Positions 6,403 through 12,529 of a DNA stretch of 18,616 nt are shown in pieces. How positions within the stretch are numbered: the stretch's first letter is position 1; every line of letters starts with the position of its first letter. A program made the translations under genes and the position numbers. A model generated the notes under the pieces. The model was given only the letters and a program-made list of their open reading frames with translations. It searched no databases and had not been told where the DNA came from. Origin of the DNA: DAOTYE01 sp034434915 (GTDB taxonomy: Bacteria > Chloroflexota > Dehalococcoidia > Dehalococcoidales > RBG-16-60-22); assembly GCA_034434915.1 (NCBI GenBank), contig DAOTYE010000022.1, forward strand, positions 1-18,616. The letters run 5' to 3'.

Positions 6403-7773
6403 TCCCTTGTCAGCCTCCGGAGTTTCAGCACGCTATTTATCATCCTCCTGTGGCTGTTCACTCTGATCATCCCGCATAAAGCTGTTTCCGCCGCTGATGG
6501 GGTCAAATGGAGCGAGGTGCCCATTCCAGCTCAGGGTAGCCCCGGCAGATGGGTGCTGGCGCCGGGTTCAGATATTCAGCACCTGACTATGGCAATTGAC
6601 GGCAAACTCTACGCCTACGGAAAAGGGCTCACCTATACCCTCTATAAATCAACCGACAACGGCGCAAGCTGGTCATTCACCGGGAACGTCCAGCAAAGCA
6701 TCGTCGCCATCGCCGCGTCACCGCAAAATGCCGGCACTATTTATTACGCCACCGCGTCAACCGTCTATAAATCCACAGACGGAGGCAAGACCTTTTCCCC
6801 TTTGCCGCCTAATCCGGGAGGTGCCGGAAGCGGCAACATTGAAATCACATCGCTTGCCGTTACCCATCACTACAGCACCCTTATCGCCGTAGGCACCCAG
6901 GACAAAGATAATGCCCAGTTCGGCGGCGTTTATCTCCTTGATGAGCAAAACATCATTCCCGCCTGGACGGATACCGGGCTGACGGGATATGACGTTTTCA
7001 CCATTGCCTTCTCGCCGCACTACGCTGGCGACCGCTCGCTTGTAGCAGTCGCCACTGACGAGCTGGACACGTTTGTCACCATGAAGGTCGATATTAACGG
7101 CTGGGGCGCGACCTATGGCAACGCCAGATTGAATAGAGATAACGCGGCGGTCCCTTCGCCCGTCGTAGTGGCGAACTCGGCGGAAATCGTTTTCCCGGAC
7201 GACTATGACGCCACGTTTGCCGATTTCACTCTTTTCGCCGCTATTGACACTGGCACCGGCAATGGCGATGTGTACAGAGTGACCGCAGCCCCGGCGCCGG
7301 GCACTTCTGTTGCCGTTGACCTTAACATCGGCGCCGCATACGGCTTGAACAACATTGATGTGACCGGGCTAGCCATTTCAGGAACGGCGCCGGGGGCAAA
7401 GTTGCTTGCGGGAGCGGCAAATAGCGCCCAGGTCTATTTCAGCGCTGACGGCGGCAAAACGTGGGTGAAGAGCCGGAAAGAGCCCACCGGCACCAGGAAA
7501 ACGTTTGTACTCATGAGTCCTGACTTTGACCGTCATGGTCTCGCCTTCGCCGCCACGAGCGGCAGTGACAGCGCTTTTTCAGTAAGTTCTGACGGCGGCA
7601 CAAGCTGGAACCAGCCCAGCCTGATTGACACCACCATGACCGCAATTGTGGACCTGGCGCCGTCACCGGATTACAGTCTGGGCAGGGGATACTCCTTCAC
7701 CTCAACCTTCTTCTCGCAATTGTGGACCTGGCGCCGTCACCGGATTACAGTCAGGATGCCACCATCTTCATGA
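6382..7773 (+). CDS. Secreted Asp-box (BNR) beta-propeller protein, 5' fragment of a frame-broken gene
   Basis: This is the N-terminal part of a large surface protein. From ATG 6382 a signal peptide is clear: basic start, hydrophobic core at residues 15-30 and likely cleavage after AVSA (residue 37). The start is uncertain: GTG 6325 gives 19 more residues and overlaps the stop of a small ORF, while GTG 6391 fits a leaderless mRNA; none has a ribosome site. Asp-box motifs (SxDxGxxW/F) occur at 80-87, 121-128, 354-361 and 402-409, as in sialidase-like or photosystem II assembly-type propellers. After a 38-bp duplicated segment the frame changes, and the last 30 or so residues (from SLGRGY) look foreign before TAA. 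The same protein resumes in the next ORF. Ligand or role is unknown. Confidence 0.75.
   Translation: MRHVAHFSLVSLRSFSTLFIILLWLFTLIIPHKAVSAADGVKWSEVPIPAQGSPGRWVLAPGSDIQHLTMAIDGKLYAYGKGLTYTLYKSTDNGASWSFTGNVQQSIVAIAASPQNAGTIYYATASTVYKSTDGGKTFSPLPPNPGGAGSGNIEITSLAVTHHYSTLIAVGTQDKDNAQFGGVYLLDEQNIIPAWTDTGLTGYDVFTIAFSPHYAGDRSLVAVATDELDTFVTMKVDINGWGATYGNARLNRDNAAVPSPVVVANSAEIVFPDDYDATFADFTLFAAIDTGTGNGDVYRVTAAPAPGTSVAVDLNIGAAYGLNNIDVTGLAISGTAPGAKLLAGAANSAQVYFSADGGKTWVKSRKEPTGTRKTFVLMSPDFDRHGLAFAATSGSDSAFSVSSDGGTSWNQPSLIDTTMTAIVDLAPSPDYSLGRGYSFTSTFFSQLWTWRRHRITVRMPPSS
7641..7752 (+). repeat. 38-bp direct repeat that breaks the propeller gene's frame
   Basis: Bases 7641-7678 recur exactly at 7715-7752, an offset of 74 bp, which is not a multiple of three. 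Both copies encode AIVDLAPSPDYS, the first in the frame of the 5' fragment and the second in the frame of the 3' fragment. Removing one copy plus the 36-bp spacer would restore one continuous gene. Confidence 0.9.
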
Positions 7774-9530
7774 TTACCTTCGGCGGCAGTCACAGCCTCT
7801 GGCGCACCCGTAATGGCGGCGCCGGGTGGGAAAGGATTCTTTCCAGTTCCCTCTTCAATACTGCCAGTTTTGACCTGGTGAAACTGCCGCCCCAATACAG
7901 GCATGATTTCCCCAACGTTTATCTTGCCGGCAGTATCGGCGGACGCCCGGCGCTCTGGAAGTCAGCCGATGGCGGACAGGCTTTTATGCGGCGCTTTATT
8001 ATTGACCCAGATACCAGCGCTGATATTTCCGTCAATACGTGGGAAATTGTCAATGAAAGCACTCTCCTCATCGGCAGTTTTGATGGAGCCAAGGGGCGCA
8101 TCTACCGGACGGCGAACAGCGGCTTCTCCTATGCCGGAGGGGCTTATGCCGGCACGCTCACACCAGCCTCTCTGCTCCTCTCCCCGCACTATGATGAGGA
8201 CGGGACAATCCTCATGGGGAACACCGGTGGCTGGGTCTACTGGTCGCAGGACAAAGGCGCCTCATTTGAACCCCTGCCCCCTAACGCCGCATCTCCACCA
8301 CTCACCGGAACCATTTCTGTTGCCTTTGACCCGGATTTCCGCCACAACAGAACCGTCTATGCCGCCAGCACCACTGCAGACAAGGGCATCTACCGCTTCA
8401 TCATTGGCAAAAGCACCGCCTGGGAGCGCATTGATGGCACTCTTCCCGCGGGTGGCACCATCAATCAGCTTCGCCTGTCCACTGAAGGAGTGCTCTATGC
8501 GGCGGATTCTCTTGCCGGCGCCGGCATAGAGCGGTGTCTTAACCCCGCATACATCTTGGGACCTACCTTTGAGACGGTAAGCCGCGGACTGGGAAGCACC
8601 TCCAGCCTTACCGGGCTATGGGCGCAGGGGCACAGGCTGTGGTCAATTGATGCCATGAATGTGAAGCTGATGACTCTGAATGATACGCTCACTGCGCCCG
8701 TGAGCCTCCGTGCGCCGGTCAAAAACGCCCGCGGCGTGGGTACGCTGTTGCAGACCGCTATCAACAACGTTGCCCTTGATTGGGAAGCAGTGCTTGACGC
8801 CACCACCTACCGGTGGCAGATTGATTCTGATACTGACTTTTCCTCTGTGCCGGCGGGGTTTGAAGGCACGACACAAGCGAGTACCGTTAGCCTTCCTCCA
8901 CTCGTTCCTGGCACCACCTATCACTGGCGCGTAAGAGTAACTGAGCCGGTCCTCAGCCCATGGTCAGAAAAATGGTACTTCAGCACCAGCCTCGCCACCG
9001 ATACGGCGGCCCTTAAGCTGGACATTCCTGTGGCAGGCGCCACCGGTGTCTCTGTAAGACCTTTATTTCAGTGGCAGGCGGTTGCTGGCGCAGAATCTTA
9101 TGAGCTTCTGGTAGCCCAAGATGCTTTCTTCTCTCAACCCGTGGTCACCCGGGTGGGCACTTATGCCCTGCCCACCACCGCCTGGCAGAGTGATATCAGC
9201 CTGGATTACAGCACCACGTACTACTGGAAGGTGAGAGCCACTGGAAACGGAACAACCAGCGCCTGGAGCGCGGCAAGCGTTTTCACCACTGAGCCGTCTC
9301 CGGCGGAGACACGCTTTAATGCCACAAACAATACCGCGCCTCTGGTGGTAATCCAGCCAGCAATTCAGCCGCTTCCGCAATTCTCCCCACCCACACCCCC
9401 ACCACCGACAGCACCGCAGACTGAAGCCATACCTGACTGGCTCCTCTATCTCATCGGGACACTGCTCCTGACCAATGTGCTCCTCGTCATCACACTCCTC
9501 ATCATGGTCATCACGCTGAGGCGTTCCTGA
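7722..9530 (+). CDS. Asp-box propeller/FnIII surface protein with C-terminal membrane anchor, 3' fragment
   Basis: This frame continues the preceding fragment. The listed first codon (GTG 7722) is only the first possible start; no ribosome site precedes it, so it is probably not translated on its own. More Asp-box motifs occur at residues 29-36 (TRNGGAGW), 81-88, 130-137 and 165-172. Two fibronectin-III-like domains follow at about 325-418 and 430-526, each ending in the TTYHWRVR / TTYYWKVR strand. A Pro/Thr-rich linker (about 540-567) leads to a single membrane helix (572-598) and the basic end RRS. Joined to the 5' part, the protein would be just over 1,000 residues, signal-peptide exported and anchored by its C-terminus. 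It may be a surface adhesin or binding protein; enzymatic activity is not evident. Confidence 0.75.
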   Translation: MDLAPSPDYSQDATIFMITFGGSHSLWRTRNGGAGWERILSSSLFNTASFDLVKLPPQYRHDFPNVYLAGSIGGRPALWKSADGGQAFMRRFIIDPDTSADISVNTWEIVNESTLLIGSFDGAKGRIYRTANSGFSYAGGAYAGTLTPASLLLSPHYDEDGTILMGNTGGWVYWSQDKGASFEPLPPNAASPPLTGTISVAFDPDFRHNRTVYAASTTADKGIYRFIIGKSTAWERIDGTLPAGGTINQLRLSTEGVLYAADSLAGAGIERCLNPAYILGPTFETVSRGLGSTSSLTGLWAQGHRLWSIDAMNVKLMTLNDTLTAPVSLRAPVKNARGVGTLLQTAINNVALDWEAVLDATTYRWQIDSDTDFSSVPAGFEGTTQASTVSLPPLVPGTTYHWRVRVTEPVLSPWSEKWYFSTSLATDTAALKLDIPVAGATGVSVRPLFQWQAVAGAESYELLVAQDAFFSQPVVTRVGTYALPTTAWQSDISLDYSTTYYWKVRATGNGTTSAWSAASVFTTEPSPAETRFNATNNTAPLVVIQPAIQPLPQFSPPTPPPPTAPQTEAIPDWLLYLIGTLLLTNVLLVITLLIMVITLRRS

Positions 9531-9535
9531 AGAAA

Positions 9536-9556
9536 AGAGGGGGAAGTCCCTCCTCT
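9536..9556. terminator. Hairpin between convergent genes
   Basis: AGAGG-GGG (9536-9543) pairs with CCC-CCTCT (9548-9556) with one bulged T and loop AAGT. It lies between two converging genes, where a shared terminator is expected, but no T-run follows on either strand, so termination is only presumed. Confidence 0.4.
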
Positions 9557-9586
9557 CCTGAAATAGGCCGGTAAAGCCAAAACCTG

Positions 9587-10039
9587 TCAGGAACTCTTCG
9601 GTTTCTGCATCAGTTCCACCGGAATGCCGTCAGGTCCTTTCATGAAGCAAACGCCGTAGCCGCGGATTTCCTCAATAATCTGGCCGCCCCAGTACGGCGG
9701 GTGGTTGAACTCCACGCCCTTTGCGGAGAGCTCTTGGTAGGTCTTTTCAATATCGTCAACTTCAAATGCGATGTGAGCCACGCCGGCATTGCAGAGCTTG
9801 GCATCAATCCGCTCCCCCTTCGGAGACAGGTATTCAATCAGGTGGATAACATCGTTCTGCGGTGTCCGCACAATCGCCAGGCGCTGTGCCACCTGCTTCA
9901 GCTGGTATAGTTTCTCAAGCCGCTCTCCCTTCGGTTCCATGATGGGTGAAGCCTTTAAGCCAAGCAGGTCGCGGAAGAAATGGAGCGCTTCATCAAGGTT
10001 GCTCACGGTATAGCTCATATGCTGAATGCCTTTTATCAT
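9587..10039 (-). CDS. VOC (glyoxalase/dioxygenase-fold) superfamily protein
   Basis: This 150-residue protein has the two paired beta-alpha-beta-beta-beta modules of the vicinal oxygen chelate fold. All four expected metal ligands can be seen: H7 (IQHMSYTV), E69 (IHLIEYL), H89 (VAHIAFEV) and E142 (GIPVELMQ), so it should bind a divalent metal. Length and the VAHIAFEVDDIE motif are like glyoxalase I or methylmalonyl-CoA epimerase relatives, but the substrate is not determined. AAAGGAGG about 7 nt upstream supports the ATG at 10039. It follows the metallo-hydrolase gene by 47 bp on the same strand and is probably the second gene of a two-gene operon. Confidence 0.9.
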   Translation of the reverse strand: MIKGIQHMSYTVSNLDEALHFFRDLLGLKASPIMEPKGERLEKLYQLKQVAQRLAIVRTPQNDVIHLIEYLSPKGERIDAKLCNAGVAHIAFEVDDIEKTYQELSAKGVEFNHPPYWGGQIIEEIRGYGVCFMKGPDGIPVELMQKPKSS

Positions 10040-10086
10040 GGCCTTCCTCCTTTTATCTGCCCCGGAGCAGATATCCCGTCAGCGGT

Positions 10087-10740
10087 CTAGAAGCGTAGCT
10101 GAACCTGTGTCTTATAGTCAAGCAGGATGACCTGTGTCGTGAGGGGCAGGTTATTTGGCGTAACAGAGAGCTTCAACTGTGAGTTTCCCTGGGTGCCCAT
10201 TTCCTTTAAGAACCCGTCCACCGTGCCGAGCTCCCTTGTCAGTGCCGGCGTCTTATAGTGCATGGGCACTACTATTTTGGGCTCAAGACGGCGCACGGTC
10301 TCTGCCGCCTGTGCCGCATTGATGGTAGAGACGCCGCCTACCGGCACCAGCAGGACGTCAACATCGCCTATCTCTTCCACGCTTTCAGCACCGAGCGCAT
10401 GCCCCAAATCGCCCAGGTGGACAATTTTAACCCCGTCTATCTCCAGAAAATAGGCGGTATTCTTGCCGCGGCTCCTCCCCTCCTCTGCATCATGATACGT
10501 GGCGAAGCCGATGATGAAAACACCGCTGATTTCATATTCGCCAGGACCATTTACGATGTGAGGGTCCCCACCAATCCCCTGCACATAAGAGTGACCGGGA
10601 TGGGCATGGCTGACCGTAACGATACGTGCGGTCGGCTTGCCGAGAGCGTAGCCCAGCTCAGGCGGAAAAGGGTCAGTGATGACAGTGGCATGGGCGCCTT
10701 TGAGGCGGAAGCAGGAATGACCAAACCACGTGATTTCCAT
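10087..10740 (-). CDS. Metallo-beta-lactamase-fold metal-dependent hydrolase (UlaG-like)
   Basis: This 217-residue protein has the short UlaG/UPF0173-like form of the metallo-beta-lactamase fold. The start ITWFGHSCFRLKG and ITDPFPPELG (D23) match the family. The metal motif reads SHAHPGHS (H45, H47, H50): the Asp of the usual HxHxDH is Gly49 here, a single-base change (GGT for GAT). Further ligand candidates are H83, D111 in HLGDLGH and H161 in PMHYKT. The missing Asp normally binds the second metal, so activity may be altered. No ribosome site lies before ATG 10740; a promoter places the transcript start next to the ATG, suggesting a leaderless mRNA. Substrate is unknown. The VOC gene follows in the same direction. 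Confidence 0.85.
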   Translation of the reverse strand: MEITWFGHSCFRLKGAHATVITDPFPPELGYALGKPTARIVTVSHAHPGHSYVQGIGGDPHIVNGPGEYEISGVFIIGFATYHDAEEGRSRGKNTAYFLEIDGVKIVHLGDLGHALGAESVEEIGDVDVLLVPVGGVSTINAAQAAETVRRLEPKIVVPMHYKTPALTRELGTVDGFLKEMGTQGNSQLKLSVTPNNLPLTTQVILLDYKTQVQLRF

Positions 10741-10747
10741 ATGTAGA

Positions 10748-10777
10748 AATATATCACAGACGTGCGCGGCGGTTCAA
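10748..10777 (-). promoter_or_regulatory. Promoter of the metallo-hydrolase gene, leaderless arrangement
   Basis: On the minus strand TTGAAC (10777-10772) is followed after 18 nt by TATATT (10753-10748). A start seven bases later falls at about 10741, next to the ATG at 10740, leaving no room for a ribosome-binding site. The promoter diverges from that of hrcA, with only about 10 bp between their -35 boxes. Confidence 0.5.
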
Positions 10778-10787
10778 GGAAACCATC

Positions 10788-10821
10788 TTGACACAGATGT
10801 CTCTGAATGCTACAGTATAAT
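10788..10821 (+). promoter_or_regulatory. hrcA operon promoter
   Basis: TTGACA (10788-10793) is a perfect -35 box. TACAGT (10811-10816) lies at the ideal 17-nt spacing with 4/6 matches, while a perfect TATAAT (10816-10821) lies at 22 nt, too far for this -35 box. Either choice starts transcription within the CIRCE element that begins at 10821. Confidence 0.6.
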
Positions 10822-10847
10822 TAGCAATCAAAGGATTGGACTGCTAA
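10821..10847. promoter_or_regulatory. CIRCE operator (HrcA binding site)
   Basis: TTAGCAATC (10821-10829), nine bases, then GACTGCTAA (10839-10847) matches the CIRCE consensus TTAGCACTC-N9-GAGTGCTAA in 16 of 18 arm bases. It starts at the last base of TATAAT and ends on the A of the hrcA ATG, so bound HrcA would block its own promoter. AAAGGA in the spacer (10830-10835) is the likely ribosome site of hrcA. Confidence 0.92.
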
Positions 10848-11914
10848 TGAGCAAAGCTGTTTTATCCCGCAGGGCAGAACTGGTGCTAAAGCACGTTGTC
10901 GGGCAGTACATTGCCCGGGCAGTGCCTATTGCCTCTCAGAGCCTCCTGAGAAGCGTTGACCTGGGCGTCTGCTCGGCGACCATTCGGCATGAAATGGCAC
11001 ACCTTGAACAAGAAGGATACATCATCCGTCCCCATACATCTGCCGGCTGTATTCCCTCTGATAAAGGGTACCGTTATTATGTTCAGACGCTCGGTGAGGT
11101 TGCTCTGCCACTGGAAGAGCAGAGGATGATAAGCCATCTTTTTCACCAAGTGGAAGAGGATATTGAGGAATGGCTGAACCTGGCGGCAACCCTTCTGGCG
11201 CGGCTCACCCAGAATGTAGCGCTCGTCACCATGCCCAAGCCGGCCGACTGCAAATTCAAGCATCTTGAGCTCATCTCACTGAGAGAATCGGTAGCGCTTG
11301 CCGTGCTGGTGCTTCACGGCGCTAGGGTCAGGCAATGGCTCATCAAGTTTGACCGCCCCGTCAGCCAGGAAACGCTGACAGCCATTGCCAGTAAGCTTAG
11401 CGCCGCTTACGCTGGACTATCCAGCGCCCGGATTGCCGCCAAAAAGACAAGCAGTGATGAAATTGAACAGCAGGTGACCAGCCATCTGATAAGGGTTATG
11501 CAGACGGAAGATGAACCAGTCCAGGAACCGCCGCGCCTTGAAGGATGGTATTTCATGCTGAACCAGCCAGAGTTTAATGAGGCGCGGAAAGTGCTCAACC
11601 TGATGGAACTGGTGGAGCAAAGAAGCCTGCTCAAGCATATCCTGCCCAAAAAGCTTCCCTTCCGGAAGGTGCAGGTGGTTATCGGCACGGAGAACAGGGA
11701 AGAAGCGTTCCACGATTATAGTGTGGTCATGAGCCGTTACGGTATTCCCCATGAGGCAGAGGGCGCGGTGGGAGTCATCGGACCCAAACGTATGCCTTAT
11801 GCCCAGACAATCGCAGTGGTGCGCTATCTCTCTTCAGTGCTGAGCGAACTGCTAGTCCGGCTCTATGGCAGAGAAGAAACCGAACGGCAACGTTCAAAGC
11901 CGGGCGAGAATTGA
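10847..11914 (+). CDS. hrcA: Heat-inducible transcription repressor HrcA
   Basis: This 355-residue protein is HrcA, the repressor of class I heat-shock genes that binds CIRCE when chaperone capacity is free. The N-terminal winged helix carries SATIRHEMAHLEQEGY (43-58) and PHTSAG (62-67), then GYRYYV (74-79). The C-terminal dimer/GAF-like part ends with VIGPKRMPYAQTIAVVRYLS (310-329), typical of the family. An upstream in-frame extension to 10730 exists, but the start at ATG 10847 is chosen because the homology begins there (MSKAVLSRRAELVL) and because CIRCE and the promoter lie directly before it. hrcA leads an operon with grpE and dnaK and should be autoregulated. Confidence 0.96.
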   Translation: MSKAVLSRRAELVLKHVVGQYIARAVPIASQSLLRSVDLGVCSATIRHEMAHLEQEGYIIRPHTSAGCIPSDKGYRYYVQTLGEVALPLEEQRMISHLFHQVEEDIEEWLNLAATLLARLTQNVALVTMPKPADCKFKHLELISLRESVALAVLVLHGARVRQWLIKFDRPVSQETLTAIASKLSAAYAGLSSARIAAKKTSSDEIEQQVTSHLIRVMQTEDEPVQEPPRLEGWYFMLNQPEFNEARKVLNLMELVEQRSLLKHILPKKLPFRKVQVVIGTENREEAFHDYSVVMSRYGIPHEAEGAVGVIGPKRMPYAQTIAVVRYLSSVLSELLVRLYGREETERQRSKPGEN

Positions 11915-11939
11915 CACCATACCCGTAATTTATTTTAAT
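11911..11939 (+). promoter_or_regulatory. Internal promoter for grpE-dnaK
   Basis: TTGACA (11911-11916), overlapping the hrcA stop codon, is followed after 17 nt by TTTAAT (11934-11939), a 6/6 and 5/6 consensus pair. Transcription would begin near 11946, ahead of the GrpE ribosome site. No CIRCE-like repeat lies nearby, so this promoter would escape direct HrcA control. Confidence 0.55.
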
Positions 11940-11962
11940 CATTGAGAGGTAATAAAGACACC

Positions 11963-12526
11963 ATGATGGTACACCCTGAACCTGAAGAAAAAGAAGCCGC
12001 ACCAGCTGAGGCTGAAGTAGAGAAGCCTGAGCCTGCGGAGAACCTGCAAAAGGCGCTTGAAGAGGAAAGAGAAAAGGCGGAGCGCTATTTTGCCTGCTGG
12101 CAGAGGGCGCAGGCTGACTATCAGAACCTCAAGCGCTGTAGCCAGCTTGAGAAAGAGGAAATCTGCCGTGTCGCCAATGCTAACCTCATTCTGAGCCTGG
12201 TTTCTGCGCTTGATGACCTGGAGAAGGCGTTTGCCGCCATCCCGCCTGAACTTGAAAAACAACCCTGGGTAGAAGGCATCAGACTCATTGAGCGCAAAAT
12301 CTGGCAGGGCTTGGAGAAGCAGGGGCTGAGCCGGATTAACGCCATCGGCGAGCCGTTTGACCCCCGTCTCCATGAAGGGGTGGCTCAGGTGAAAGGCAAA
12401 GCAGGCATTGTGCTTCAGGAAGTAGAGAAAGGCTATATCCTGAATGACAGGGTGATTCGCCCCGCCAGAGTAATCGTCGGCAGTGGCGAAGATGAAACAG
12501 AGAAAGATGAAGCAAAGGAGGCATAA
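11963..12526 (+). CDS. grpE: Nucleotide exchange factor GrpE
   Basis: GrpE (187 residues) releases ADP from DnaK. An acidic, disordered start (residues 4-25) leads to the long dimer-forming coiled coil (about 26-75, with NLQKALEEEREKAERY) and a beta-rich head. The family signature spans about 132-172: FDPRLHEGVAQV, EVEKGYILNDRVIRPARVIV. The start is one of two adjacent ATG codons at 11963 and 11966; GAGAGG lies about 12 nt upstream. A TTG at 11942 would add seven unlikely residues. It lies 48 bp after hrcA and 3 bp before dnaK. An acidic tail follows the head. The pairing with dnaK is standard. Confidence 0.95.
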   Translation: MMVHPEPEEKEAAPAEAEVEKPEPAENLQKALEEEREKAERYFACWQRAQADYQNLKRCSQLEKEEICRVANANLILSLVSALDDLEKAFAAIPPELEKQPWVEGIRLIERKIWQGLEKQGLSRINAIGEPFDPRLHEGVAQVKGKAGIVLQEVEKGYILNDRVIRPARVIVGSGEDETEKDEAKEA

Positions 12527-12529
12527 TAT

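Noticed and set aside
10730..10846. 39-codon N-terminal extension of HrcA
   Set aside because: It covers the promoter and CIRCE element, and HrcA homology starts at the ATG at 10847.
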